NCBI GenBank assembly: GCA_947177035.1
Contig: CAMWSS010000017.1
Location: 1-47,217, forward strand
DNA from: an uncultured Porphyromonadaceae bacterium
Lineage (GTDB): Bacteria > Bacteroidota > Bacteroidia > Bacteroidales > Muribaculaceae
Reading direction: 5' to 3'
DNA: 47,217 nucleotides
Shown: positions 32,100-40,669 of the stretch, piece after piece
Layout of the letters: each line of letters starts with the position of its first letter
Numbering within the stretch: the first letter of the stretch is position 1
Made by a program: the position numbers and the translations under genes
Notes under the pieces: model-generated
The model's input: the letters and a program-made list of their open reading frames with translations, nothing else
Databases searched by the model: none
What the model was told of the DNA's origin: nothing

Positions 32100-35000
32100 A
32101 TGAACATATTGCATAAAAAACTGATATATATATTTGTCTGCCTGTTTTTTGCCGGTAGCATTGCTTCGTGTGTCGATGATTTCGATCCGAATCTGGGCGA
32201 ACTGGATGGAAGCGTGCGTGACATCAATGTTTTGGTAAACTTCGAGCCGAATCAAGATGCCTCGTTGCAATCACGGTCAGCCGACGGCAACAGCATACAG
32301 GATATTTCCTCACTACGTATGCTGATATATGATGAATCTGGCACGAATCTCATATACGATTATCTTGTGTGGGAAAACGGGAAAAAAGCCGGACTGAACC
32401 CCGATGCCATATCGTCTGAGAGTTACTCTCCATATGTGGCCGACGAGGATGGAATGAAAGACAATGCGACTGCCATGTTGTCTTATAACCTTAAATTGAA
32501 AACAGGCGATTATTATATATATGCTGTAGCCAATGCGGAAAAGGAATTGGCGGGTTCAGATTATTCTACCGTTGAAAAACTGAAAGCAGTGAATTGTGTC
32601 TGGAATTTGGATAATGTGAAGGACAACAGCCAGATGTTTGGTATCTTCTCTCTGACCAGCGACCAGACTGCGTATAAAGACGACAAGCCTGTAAGAGTGT
32701 CGAACACCACGACTACTCTCCATAGTTGGGTGCGTCGTCTGGCATCAAAGATAACTGTTGCTTTTGATGGCTCAGAATTATATGATAATGTGCAGATTTT
32801 CATTGAATCTGTTTCCATCCATGACATTGCCAAACAATGCGCACTTGGGGTGCCTAACGTGGCGGGCATAGATCCAGGCGAAGCGGCGAATTATGATTAT
32901 CGCAATCTTACAGATGAAACCAAACAGCCTAAAATGCTTGCAGCCGATAAGCGTTATGCTGTGGAAAACGGCGTTATAGCTATAGGTGATATTGACGAAA
33001 TACAGAAAGTAGACACTTCGCGGCCTGTTGTCCCTGATGAATATTACCATATCTGCAACAAATCCCATCCATATATGGGAATGGAGACCGGCAACGGAAA
33101 TTCATCAGACGAGTCTATTTTAGAACATAGCCATGCTCAGAAAGCAAAGGCCTTTTTCTTCTATGAAAATCTTCAGGGCGTGAGCGCTGAGGGCCGGTCA
33201 AAATATCAGGATGGCGACGGAGATGGAAAGATTGACAATCCGGATCCGGAAGAAAATGATCTGAACAGTGGTTGGAAAGATGGAAAAGCATATGGCACGT
33301 ATGTCGAGGTAATAGGTTACTATCGTTGTACGGAAGCCGACGAACACGTTAACTCAGGCCCGATACGTTATCGCTTTATGTTGGGCAAGGACGTTGAAAA
33401 GGATTTCAATGTGGAGCGCAATCACCATTATCAGCTGACGCTCAAATTCAAAGGCTATGGCAATGAAGCCGACTGGCATATTGTTTATGAGCATGAACGC
33501 AATATAGAGGTGCAGTCGCCCATGTATATTTCCTATTTGTTCAACAAGAAGTCGATGGCTTCTATGAGAATTTCAGGCAAGTTGCCTGAAGGCGCTAAAT
33601 TGCGTGCCGAGATTGTTGAATGTGACTGGCGTCCGTGGGGTCTTGTCGGTTCGACAGCTTTTCCTCCTGTTCCGCAGGAGGCATACTCTCCGGTGTCATG
33701 GACTGAAAAAGACGGACCATGGAACAGCTTTCTATCGCTTCGCATGACCAAGGTGGTCAAAATCGAAATTCCGGGCAAAGAGGGCATGCCGTCCAACCAG
33801 TATGACTGGGAAGAGTCATGGAATTATAATAAAACTTATTATGTAACCGAGCATAAAGGCTGGCGCACATATGATCTGATGCTGCCGAAGGGTGAAAACG
33901 GCAAGGACGAAGGTTCTACAAGCTATGATTCCCAGGATAGCAAAGGGCAAAGCGAGGGGCTGTATTTTGTATCTAAGCTGGCGGAAGATGCTGCGGGAAA
34001 CACGGTTGAAAGGCTTGTCACTATACCATTGTTTACCCGCGCGAAGGAATTGATTACCCGAATAGGTTTTACTGGCAATAATCCATACACTGCTTATCCA
34101 CGCAACGCGATAGTTAAATTGCAGATTGTGCAATCAGACGGTGTGACTCCTGTGGATGGCTTTAAGCCTCAGACTATGCAGGTGATACAGGTGCGTCGTG
34201 TTGTTAACCCTAAAGGCGTTTGGCGTCGCTCGGGATCGACTGAGCCTTTCCGTGTCACCTTGATGCGTTTGCTGGACGAGGAGTCTGATTTCGTAGAGTT
34301 TAAATCAGAAGGTAAATGGTATGCCGAAGTTTTCCAGGGAAATACGTCGGGAACTATATCTCTTTCATCAACAGAAAAAGGTAGTGGCGTAGGCAACCGG
34401 CCCCAGTCGTTTGTTAATCGCATTGAAGGTGAATCGGAGCATCCGATTGATTTTATGATCAATTTTCATGGGGTTGATGGGTCGGCAATTGTGAGAGTGC
34501 GCTATCATAACGGCACTTGTGAGCACGACATATTCTGCCGGGAAGGTTATGACCCTATTGATGTCAGCGGTGCCAACAACTGTCTATGGCCGTCATATAA
34601 TGTTGCATATTTCAATGGTAAAACCCCGGTCTATACAAAATCGCCTTTGCAGCAAGGTTCTTATTTTCGCCTTCAAAATTATACGGCCATATGCGCTAAT
34701 AATGACGGATCTCCTGATGGTAAAGGCGCATTGGGCTTTAACAAACGACCGTATTCAACGATGTTTGACGTTATTGAATCCGATAAAAATGGGGCGGTGT
34801 CTAAGAAACAATGGGGTAGTATCACTCCGTCTGCTTCCGTTGTTAATGCACAGGGCTTTTCCGAATGGGAGATAAGTAGCTCTCAGAGCCATATACCCGC
34901 AACTCATCCTGATTATCAGGAGCACGTTGCGACTGGTACAGATTTTTATGAATTTATCTCAGCTGACGCTAACGATGTGGATTTCCCAATAAGTAAAGGC

Positions 35001-35525
35001 TATGGCGTGCTGTATGGTGACGGTGCGCGTGAGACGCAGAGCAGTCTGTCGCAGGCATATGGCTATGACCGCACTGATGGAGCAGATGATCCGAGAGGAA
35101 TGCGAGGTGTGTTTGTCTATAATATCAATACGGCGGCACAGATCTTTTTCCCGATCGGCATAACCGGATATGGCCACAGACAGTCCTGGAATATGGGTGG
35201 TTCTGGCGCTGATGTTGATGGGACATTGCGTTATGCAGGCAGATATAAAATCATGGCAACAACCGGAGATCTGCTGGATAAGCGCCCCATGTTCTATGAT
35301 CTTTACCGGCGGCCTGGAGCGGTATATTGGATGGCGCATTTCTATCCGAGTATGCCTAGTTTGCCAGGGACGAAATTCATTGACGTGAAGAAGTCATCGG
35401 CTTTTGATATGAATTATTTTTCGATGAGTTTTGAAGGGTATGGTGGTAATGATGCCGTTCCCGGAAATAATCCGGCAAACAGCCACGGATGTCTCATGCG
35501 TACAGTCTTGAGCAAAAAGAAATAA
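32100..35525 (+). CDS. Large DUF4906-type fimbrial tip protein
   Basis: A 1141-aa lipoprotein with signal and lipobox SIASC (Cys24) followed by VDDFDPN. The first ~470 residues follow the fimbrillin pattern (VLVNFEPNQD, LRMLIYDESGTN, ASKITVAFDG, KDFNVERNHHYQLTLKFKGYG). From ~480 on the sequence fits the DUF4906-type extension seen in large Bacteroidales fimbrial proteins, probably an adhesin domain. Residues 371-379 (DGDGDGKID) form an EF-hand/dockerin-like calcium loop between them. GC content is clearly below that of the housekeeping genes, suggesting transfer. It starts 3 bases after the previous stop and is the last gene of the operon. Target unknown. Confidence 0.75.
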   Translation: MNILHKKLIYIFVCLFFAGSIASCVDDFDPNLGELDGSVRDINVLVNFEPNQDASLQSRSADGNSIQDISSLRMLIYDESGTNLIYDYLVWENGKKAGLNPDAISSESYSPYVADEDGMKDNATAMLSYNLKLKTGDYYIYAVANAEKELAGSDYSTVEKLKAVNCVWNLDNVKDNSQMFGIFSLTSDQTAYKDDKPVRVSNTTTTLHSWVRRLASKITVAFDGSELYDNVQIFIESVSIHDIAKQCALGVPNVAGIDPGEAANYDYRNLTDETKQPKMLAADKRYAVENGVIAIGDIDEIQKVDTSRPVVPDEYYHICNKSHPYMGMETGNGNSSDESILEHSHAQKAKAFFFYENLQGVSAEGRSKYQDGDGDGKIDNPDPEENDLNSGWKDGKAYGTYVEVIGYYRCTEADEHVNSGPIRYRFMLGKDVEKDFNVERNHHYQLTLKFKGYGNEADWHIVYEHERNIEVQSPMYISYLFNKKSMASMRISGKLPEGAKLRAEIVECDWRPWGLVGSTAFPPVPQEAYSPVSWTEKDGPWNSFLSLRMTKVVKIEIPGKEGMPSNQYDWEESWNYNKTYYVTEHKGWRTYDLMLPKGENGKDEGSTSYDSQDSKGQSEGLYFVSKLAEDAAGNTVERLVTIPLFTRAKELITRIGFTGNNPYTAYPRNAIVKLQIVQSDGVTPVDGFKPQTMQVIQVRRVVNPKGVWRRSGSTEPFRVTLMRLLDEESDFVEFKSEGKWYAEVFQGNTSGTISLSSTEKGSGVGNRPQSFVNRIEGESEHPIDFMINFHGVDGSAIVRVRYHNGTCEHDIFCREGYDPIDVSGANNCLWPSYNVAYFNGKTPVYTKSPLQQGSYFRLQNYTAICANNDGSPDGKGALGFNKRPYSTMFDVIESDKNGAVSKKQWGSITPSASVVNAQGFSEWEISSSQSHIPATHPDYQEHVATGTDFYEFISADANDVDFPISKGYGVLYGDGARETQSSLSQAYGYDRTDGADDPRGMRGVFVYNINTAAQIFFPIGITGYGHRQSWNMGGSGADVDGTLRYAGRYKIMATTGDLLDKRPMFYDLYRRPGAVYWMAHFYPSMPSLPGTKFIDVKKSSAFDMNYFSMSFEGYGGNDAVPGNNPANSHGCLMRTVLSKKK

Positions 35526-35551
35526 CGGCCAGCTTGATGGCGGGCAGATAT

Positions 35552-35604
35552 AACGACCGGCAGGTGTTTTGATCATCATGTGACCGAAACGTCTGCCGGT
35601 TGTT
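35552..35604 (+). terminator. Terminator of the fimbrial operon
   Basis: AACGACCGGCAG (35552-35563) pairs with CTGCCGGTTGTT (35593-35604), 12 bp with one G-U, 29-base loop. The following T-tract is weak, so it may be bidirectional and also serve the convergent GNAT gene. Confidence 0.6.
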
Positions 35605-35635
35605 ATTGGATATAGTGGCTTGTTCGGGGGAGGGG

Positions 35636-36772
35636 TCAGATGTCGCGGCGGAAGGCCTGGCGGCGACGGTGCTGGCGGTGGTTGAAGTATTGCCACTGGG
35701 CCTGCACGTTGGCGTTTGACGCCAGTTCCGGATTGCTTTCAGCCCATTTGTAGCCATAGCGGTTGTAGACCGGAATCAGTTGCTCGAACAGCAGCGCGTT
35801 GACGCCTTTGTTCTGATACTCCGGCGACACAGCCACCAGCAGCAGGTCGACCACGTCGTTGCCCTTTTTGGCGGTGAGGGCCTTGAGCAGAGGTATCCAC
35901 CCGAAGGGGAAGAGGCGTCCGCGAGCCTTGCGCAGCGCCTTTGAGAATGACGGGATGGATATGCCGATGCCCTGTATCTTGCGGTCTTTGTCGGCTATGA
36001 CGCAGACGGTGTCGAGGCGTATCAGGCCCAGATACAGGCCGATATAGTAGTCGATCTGGCGTTGTGTCAGCGGAGAGTAGCCATAGAGCTTGTCGTATGC
36101 ACGGTTGATCAGCTCAAACAGCGGTTGGCCGAACTCTTCCTTCAGGGCCTTGCGCGAGGTGAAGGTGATGCACTGCAGGCCATATTTCGCTTTGACCAGA
36201 GCGGCTATGCGCTTCATCTTTTCGGGCACTTCGGCCGGCACTTCCATGCGGAATTCGAGCCATTCGGCTTCCGGTTTGAAGCCCATGCGCTCGAGCTGGC
36301 GCGGATAGTAGGGATGGTTGTATATGGTGGCCATCGTGCCCATTTCGTCAAATCCGTCCACCAGCATGCCCTCATGGTCCATGTCGGTGAAGCCCATCGG
36401 GCCGAGCATGGTGGTCATTCCGTGGGCGCGTCCCCAGTCGGCCGCGGCGGCAAACAGAGCGTCGACCACTTCATTGTCGTCGATGAAGTCAACGAAGCCG
36501 AAGCGCATTTCCTTCTGGCCGGTGCGTGCGTTGACTGCGGTGTTGATTATGGCTGCGATCCGTCCGACCGGTTTGCCATCGCGGTAGGCCATGAAGGCGG
36601 CCGCCTGGCAGAAGTCAAACGCCGGATTTTTTGACGGCAGCAGGGTGTTGACGTCGTCGAGTATGAGCGGCGGCACGTGGCAGGGATTGTCCCTGTAAAG
36701 GTCGACCCCGAATTTCACAAAGCGGCGCAGGGGGCCGCGCTTCAGCGGGATCTGCTTTATTTCTACTGACAT
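35636..36772 (-). CDS. GNAT-fold acyltransferase-like protein
   Basis: A 378-aa cytosolic protein of a conserved Bacteroidetes family with a GNAT acyltransferase fold. The N-terminal half has FMAYRDGKPVGRIAAIIN, a strand pair typical of GNAT domains, and ends in MLGPMGFTDMDHEGMLVDGFDEMGT. The C-terminal half (~250-378) has LLLVAVSPEYQNKGVNALLFEQL, close to the acetyl-CoA binding motif V-x-P-x-x-x-x-x-G. So it may be a double GNAT. Substrate unknown. It is the last gene of a three-gene minus operon after the pseudokinase, with a 4-base gap. Confidence 0.8.
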   Translation of the reverse strand: MSVEIKQIPLKRGPLRRFVKFGVDLYRDNPCHVPPLILDDVNTLLPSKNPAFDFCQAAAFMAYRDGKPVGRIAAIINTAVNARTGQKEMRFGFVDFIDDNEVVDALFAAAADWGRAHGMTTMLGPMGFTDMDHEGMLVDGFDEMGTMATIYNHPYYPRQLERMGFKPEAEWLEFRMEVPAEVPEKMKRIAALVKAKYGLQCITFTSRKALKEEFGQPLFELINRAYDKLYGYSPLTQRQIDYYIGLYLGLIRLDTVCVIADKDRKIQGIGISIPSFSKALRKARGRLFPFGWIPLLKALTAKKGNDVVDLLLVAVSPEYQNKGVNALLFEQLIPVYNRYGYKWAESNPELASNANVQAQWQYFNHRQHRRRQAFRRDI

Positions 36773-36776
36773 ATAT

Positions 36777-37553
36777 TTATGGTCTTAGGCAGAGAATCAC
36801 GGTGAGAATCACCACCACCACCGTCAGAAACGCGATTATAGCCAGATAGAGCCTTATGGTTGAGCGTTCGGCCACTGCCATTTGCAGCTGCTGCACGTTC
36901 CGGTAGGGGAACGGGCTTAGACATCTGTCGGCCACGGCCCTCAGATGCGGGAAGTTTTCGCCCGGGCAGGCGTCGAGCGCTGCGCTCAGCACCTGTCCGT
37001 AGCTGCGTATGTCGTCGGCCACGTCGGTTGGCTCCAGCTGGTTTTTCTGGTCAAACCCGACGTCGATCAGTTTCAGGTTTCCGATGTTTTCCGTGAAGAT
37101 CACTGTCTCCGGGCGGATGGGGTGGTGGATGATATGGTTTGTCTGGACATAGTCCAGAGCTTCCGGAAGCTGTCGGCTCACTTTCTGCACGATTTCAGGC
37201 GTGACTTTCCCTGTGTCGATCAGTTTGCGCAGGGAGTCGCCGTAAACGTCGTCGGTGATGATGCAGCGTCCCAGTCCCGGCACCTCCTCCAGATCATTGA
37301 TCATCACGATTCGGGGATGAGCCAGATTATACCTGACCTCGAATTCCCGTTCAAGCATGGACTCATATTCAGGCTTGCCCTTGAATTCCTGCTTCAAGGT
37401 TTTGAGCATCACCCATTTGCCGAATTTTTTAGCGGTGTATACGTCATAAAACGTCTCGTCCCATTCCGGCAGATGCTCGATCTCGGTCCATTTTCCCCCT
37501 TGCGGGGCCGGAGGCTGTTTGGAATCCGCGGCGGTGTTGGCTTCGTTCATCAC
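36777..37553 (-). CDS. Membrane-anchored protein kinase-like pseudokinase
   Basis: A 258-aa protein with a Ser/Thr-kinase-like domain (residues ~25-225) and one C-terminal membrane helix (234-256). The ATP lysine is probably Lys51 in VMLK, and the metal-binding motif is DVG (Asp164), but the catalytic loop HRDLKPEN reads HHPIRPET (143-150). The catalytic Asp is Pro and the Asn is Thr, so activity in the usual way is unlikely. The domain is shorter than a full kinase (little C-lobe after residue 225). It probably binds a partner at the membrane. Its start overlaps the Lrp gene stop by 4 bases. Confidence 0.8.
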   Translation of the reverse strand: MMNEANTAADSKQPPAPQGGKWTEIEHLPEWDETFYDVYTAKKFGKWVMLKTLKQEFKGKPEYESMLEREFEVRYNLAHPRIVMINDLEEVPGLGRCIITDDVYGDSLRKLIDTGKVTPEIVQKVSRQLPEALDYVQTNHIIHHPIRPETVIFTENIGNLKLIDVGFDQKNQLEPTDVADDIRSYGQVLSAALDACPGENFPHLRAVADRCLSPFPYRNVQQLQMAVAERSTIRLYLAIIAFLTVVVVILTVILCLRP

Positions 37554-38017
37554 TCTTGCTCTGACTGGATGGGGATTTCGCGGTTGATGCTGCTGTCGAG
37601 CGAGATCAGTGTTTCGGTGCCGGTCACGCCGGGAATCATCTGAATGCGGTCGTTGAGCAGGCGCATCAGGTGTTCATTGTCGCGGGCATAGAGTTTCACC
37701 AGCATGGTGTACGGGCCTGTGGTGTAGTGGCATTCCACTACTTCGGGAATCTGCTCCAGATAGGGAAGCGCGTCGCGATACATGGCACCGCGTTCCAGAT
37801 TCACTCCCACATAGGTGCAGGTGCTGAATCCGAGCGTTTTGGGATTGACATTGTAGCCCGAGCCTGTGATGATGCCCATATCGGCCAGGCGCTGTATGCG
37901 CTGGTGGATGGCGGCGCGGCTCACGCCGCACTCTTCTGCCACGTCTTTTGACGGAATTCGGGCATTGTAAATGATTATGCTCAGAATTTTACGGTCTAAT
38001 GCATCTATTTTGTCCAT
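37550..38017 (-). CDS. Lrp/AsnC family transcriptional regulator
   Basis: A 155-aa regulator with an N-terminal AsnC-type helix-turn-helix (residues ~4-50: LDRKILSIIIYNARIPSKDVAEECGVSRAAIHQRIQRL) and a C-terminal RAM/AsnC ligand-binding domain (~70-145: YVGVNLERGAMY, VVECHYTTGPYTMLVKLYARDNEHL). Members sense amino acids or related molecules. It leads the operon with the pseudokinase and the GNAT protein, but its targets are unknown. Confidence 0.93.
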   Translation of the reverse strand: MDKIDALDRKILSIIIYNARIPSKDVAEECGVSRAAIHQRIQRLADMGIITGSGYNVNPKTLGFSTCTYVGVNLERGAMYRDALPYLEQIPEVVECHYTTGPYTMLVKLYARDNEHLMRLLNDRIQMIPGVTGTETLISLDSSINREIPIQSEQE

Positions 38018-38051
38018 ATTTCACACAATATAGTAATTATAAATTCGCTGA

Positions 38052-38082
38052 CAAAATTAGTGTTTTTTCTTCATTCTACAAT
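38052..38082 (-). promoter_or_regulatory. Promoter of the Lrp-pseudokinase-GNAT operon
   Basis: On the minus strand ATTG (38082-38079), 19 bases, then TAATTTTG (38059-38052), 34 bases before the Lrp start. The -33 box differs from TTTG by one base. Confidence 0.65.
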
Positions 38083-38216
38083 CATTTTGCCACTAAAATC
38101 TCACCAGTCTCCTGATTTTCCCATTTCAGAGTGTCTTTGTCTGCGGGATTTCTGAATCATGCGGTCCGGTTTGATGGATTTCTGAGCCTGAGGCGGGAAA
38201 TGTGTGACATATTGCG

Positions 38217-38224
38217 TATCTTTG
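38217..38224 (+). promoter_or_regulatory. -7 element of the FKBP gene
   Basis: TATCTTTG matches TAnnTTTG, 20 bases before the ATG at 38245. No TTTG is found at -33. Confidence 0.6.
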
Positions 38225-38244
38225 CAGCCTGTAATTATAGAATT

Positions 38245-38643
38245 ATGAGCAAACAGGAATATATTGAAAGAAACCGGGCCTGGTTGCGCCAGAAGGCGGC
38301 CGAGCCTGGCGTGATGTCGCTTGACAAGGGCATATATTATAAGGTGATGAAGCGCGGCGACGGAAAATTGCCTTCGCCCGGACGTAACAGCGTGGTGACG
38401 GCCCATTATACCGGATCGCTGATCAACGGCAAGCGGTTTGACAGCAGCCGCGGCTCGACAGCCCCGGCATTCCGCCTGCGCGAGCTGATTGCCGGATGGA
38501 TCATAGCCCTGCAACAGATGCATCCGGGCGACCGGTGGGAGATCTACATTCCTGCCGAGCAGGGCTATGGCCAGCGCAGTCAGCCGGGCATTCCCGGAGG
38601 CTCCACTCTGATTTTCGATGTGGAACTGATCAGTGTGTATTAA
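38245..38643 (+). CDS. FKBP-type peptidyl-prolyl cis-trans isomerase
   Basis: A 132-aa protein with an FKBP domain (~30-132): VVTAHYTGSLINGKRFDSSRG, FRLRELIAGWIIALQQMHPGDRWEIYIPAEQGYG and GSTLIFDVELISVY. Active-site aromatics are kept (Tyr of HYTG, FDSS, the GW of the V-I-x-G-W-like AGWI, and YG). The start at ATG 38245 leaves no signal peptide, so it is likely cytosolic; in-frame starts further upstream cross the promoter. It is followed after 49 bases by the CNNM-type gene, which has its own promoter. Confidence 0.93.
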   Translation: MSKQEYIERNRAWLRQKAAEPGVMSLDKGIYYKVMKRGDGKLPSPGRNSVVTAHYTGSLINGKRFDSSRGSTAPAFRLRELIAGWIIALQQMHPGDRWEIYIPAEQGYGQRSQPGIPGGSTLIFDVELISVY

Positions 38644-38675
38644 ATCTTTTACGTGTCATATTCGCCGGGAATAGG

Positions 38676-38683
38676 TAACTTTG
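38676..38683 (+). promoter_or_regulatory. -7 element of the CNNM/CorC gene
   Basis: TAACTTTG matches TAnnTTTG and ends 9 bases before the ATG at 38693, predicting a very short leader. Confidence 0.55.
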
Positions 38684-38692
38684 CAATCATAT

Positions 38693-39979
38693 ATGGAAGC
38701 CTCTTGGTTAGCAATCGCTCTTGTGTCGCTCCTGCTCTCGGCAATGTTTTCGGGAGTAGAGATCGCCTTTGTGTCGGCCGACAGGGTCAGGGCCGAACTT
38801 GACACCCATAAAGGAGGTGTCACCTCCCGCATTATCGACCGCTATTTTTCGCGGCCTGATTTTTTTATTTCCACTCTGCTCGTGGGCAACAACATCGTGC
38901 TGGTTTTCTATGGCATGGCCGGTGCTGCACTGCTTGACCCATGGCTTCAGAGTTTCTGCGGCAGCGATGCGCTGAGCCTTTTGCTGCAGACCCTGATCAC
39001 GACGATGATCATCATTGTTACCGGCGAGTTTTTCCCGAAGACACTGTTCCGCATCAATCCCAACACCTCGCTGCGCGTGTCGGCCATGCCGATGTATCTG
39101 TTCTATCTGCTGCTCTATCCATTGTCGTCGTTCACGACGTGGCTCTCGCGCTCGCTGATGAAAGTGGCGGGCATACGTCGCGGTGATAACGACAGCGACT
39201 CCTCGCTCAGCGTCGTTGATCTCAACGCCTACATCGAGCGCACTATCGACCAGCAGACTCTCGCCGAGAGCCAGGGGGCGGAGATTGAAAACGAAGTCAA
39301 GATCTTCCACAACGCCATTGACTTCTCGACCATACACCTGCGCGACTGCATGATTCCGCGCAACGAGATCGTGGCCGTCAATATCGACTCAACCGACCGC
39401 CGCCAGCTTTCCGATCTGTTCACTTCCAGCGGGCGCTCCAAGATCATCGTCTATAAGGGCGACATAGATTCAGTGCTCGGCTATATCCACGTGAGCGAAC
39501 TGCTGCATCCTGGTGCTGACTGGACGGAAAACCTGAAGCCGGTGCTGTTTGCCCCCGAAAGTCTGCTGGCCAACAAGATGATGCGCCGGCTGTTGGCCGA
39601 AAAGCGTTCGGTGGCCGTGGTTATCGACGAGTTTGGCGGCACCTCCGGCATGGTCACGCTCGAAGACCTGGTGGAGGAGATTCTGGGCGACATACAGGAC
39701 GAACACGACCGCTCGGACGTCGTGGCACGCCGCCTCCCCGACGGTTCATTTGAATTTTCGGGCCGGGTGGAAGTGGAGTTGCTGCGTGACCAGTTCCACC
39801 TCGACATTCCCGAGAGCGACGATTACCAGACCCTTGCAGGCTACATTCTCTTTGCCACCGGCACAATTCCCGCGCAGGGCGACACCGTCACCCTCGGCCA
39901 GCTGAGCTTCACCATTCTCCGCTCCTCGGCCACCAAGCTCGAGCTGATCGCCGTCGCCCCCGTCGACACTCCGGAATAA
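38693..39979 (+). CDS. CNNM/CorC-type membrane protein (hemolysin family)
   Basis: A 428-aa membrane protein starting at ATG 38693. It has a DUF21/CNNM transmembrane domain (four helices in about residues 5-150, with MFSGVEIAFVSADRVRAEL and LLVGNNIVLVFYG), a tandem CBS domain (~200-320, with RDCMIPRNEIVAV and VVIDEFGGTSGMVTLEDLVEEILGDI), and a C-terminal CorC/HlyC domain (~340-425). Such proteins export Mg2+ or Co2+ or sense it through the CBS pair; in Bacteroidetes one paralogue is GldE. The hemolysin name is historical. It is followed 25 bases later by the Vat-like gene and may be cotranscribed with it. Confidence 0.92.
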   Translation: MEASWLAIALVSLLLSAMFSGVEIAFVSADRVRAELDTHKGGVTSRIIDRYFSRPDFFISTLLVGNNIVLVFYGMAGAALLDPWLQSFCGSDALSLLLQTLITTMIIIVTGEFFPKTLFRINPNTSLRVSAMPMYLFYLLLYPLSSFTTWLSRSLMKVAGIRRGDNDSDSSLSVVDLNAYIERTIDQQTLAESQGAEIENEVKIFHNAIDFSTIHLRDCMIPRNEIVAVNIDSTDRRQLSDLFTSSGRSKIIVYKGDIDSVLGYIHVSELLHPGADWTENLKPVLFAPESLLANKMMRRLLAEKRSVAVVIDEFGGTSGMVTLEDLVEEILGDIQDEHDRSDVVARRLPDGSFEFSGRVEVELLRDQFHLDIPESDDYQTLAGYILFATGTIPAQGDTVTLGQLSFTILRSSATKLELIAVAPVDTPE

Positions 39980-40004
39980 AATGTGATCTGGCCTATTGAC
40001 AGAT

Positions 40005-40658
40005 ATGAAGATTTTTCCTGACAAAGACAAGGCGTTTCCAAATCCGGCGATTCCGAGCCTGTGTTATATCAAGAATGTGGTGAAGAATCCGCGGATTATT
40101 GTCGGCGACTATACGTATTATGACGATGCGGACGGCGCCGACCGGTTTGAGGAGCACGTTACTCATTTCTATGATTTTATCGGCGACCGGCTGATCATCG
40201 GCAACTTCTGCGCCATAGCCAAGGGCGTGACTTTCGTTATGAACGGCGCGAACCACCGGATGGATTGTGCAACAACTTATCCGTTTTACATTGTGGGCGG
40301 TGACTGGGGCGGCGCCATTGCGCCGGTGATGAGCGAATTGCCGTTGAAGGGCGACACAGTGGTCGGCAACGACGTGTGGATCGGTCAGAACGTGACAATC
40401 ATGCCCGGAGTGCATATCGGCAACGGCGCCATCATCGGCACAAACGCCACCGTGGCGTCAGACATTCCGCCATTCTCCGTTGCCGTGGGCAATCCCGCGC
40501 GGGTTATCCGCCGCCGGTTTGACGACGAAATGATTGACCTGCTCGAGCGTCTTCAGTGGTGGAACCGCCCAATAGAGGAGGTGGACCGCCTGATTCCCAT
40601 CCTTTCCGATCCCGACCTCGCCGCCGCCAAAGCCGCCATCAGAGAATATCTGCAATAG
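40005..40658 (+). CDS. Vat-type xenobiotic (streptogramin A) acetyltransferase-like protein
   Basis: A 217-aa left-handed beta-helix acyltransferase of the Vat/CatB family. The start is ATG 40005; an upstream TTG would add only three residues. Hallmarks are FPNPAIPSLCYIKN near the N-terminus, IIGNFCAIAKGVTFVMNGANHRMD with catalytic His84 (matching His82 of VatD), and VWIGQNVTIMPGVHIGNGAIIGTNATVASDIPPFSVAVGNPARVI. Vat enzymes acetylate streptogramin A, but many chromosomal relatives act on other or unknown hydroxyl groups, so a resistance role is not shown. The convergent CotH gene begins 11 bases after its stop. Confidence 0.9.
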   Translation: MKIFPDKDKAFPNPAIPSLCYIKNVVKNPRIIVGDYTYYDDADGADRFEEHVTHFYDFIGDRLIIGNFCAIAKGVTFVMNGANHRMDCATTYPFYIVGGDWGGAIAPVMSELPLKGDTVVGNDVWIGQNVTIMPGVHIGNGAIIGTNATVASDIPPFSVAVGNPARVIRRRFDDEMIDLLERLQWWNRPIEEVDRLIPILSDPDLAAAKAAIREYLQ

Positions 40659-40669
40659 GCGAATGGCGG

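Noticed and set aside
35526-35635. Mobile element or attachment site at the end of the low-GC region
   Set aside because: Only a terminator hairpin is visible; no direct repeat, tRNA or recombinase was found.
40005-40658. Acquired antibiotic-resistance gene
   Set aside because: The Vat-like gene has the composition of its neighbours, no mobile element nearby, and many chromosomal relatives are not resistance genes.
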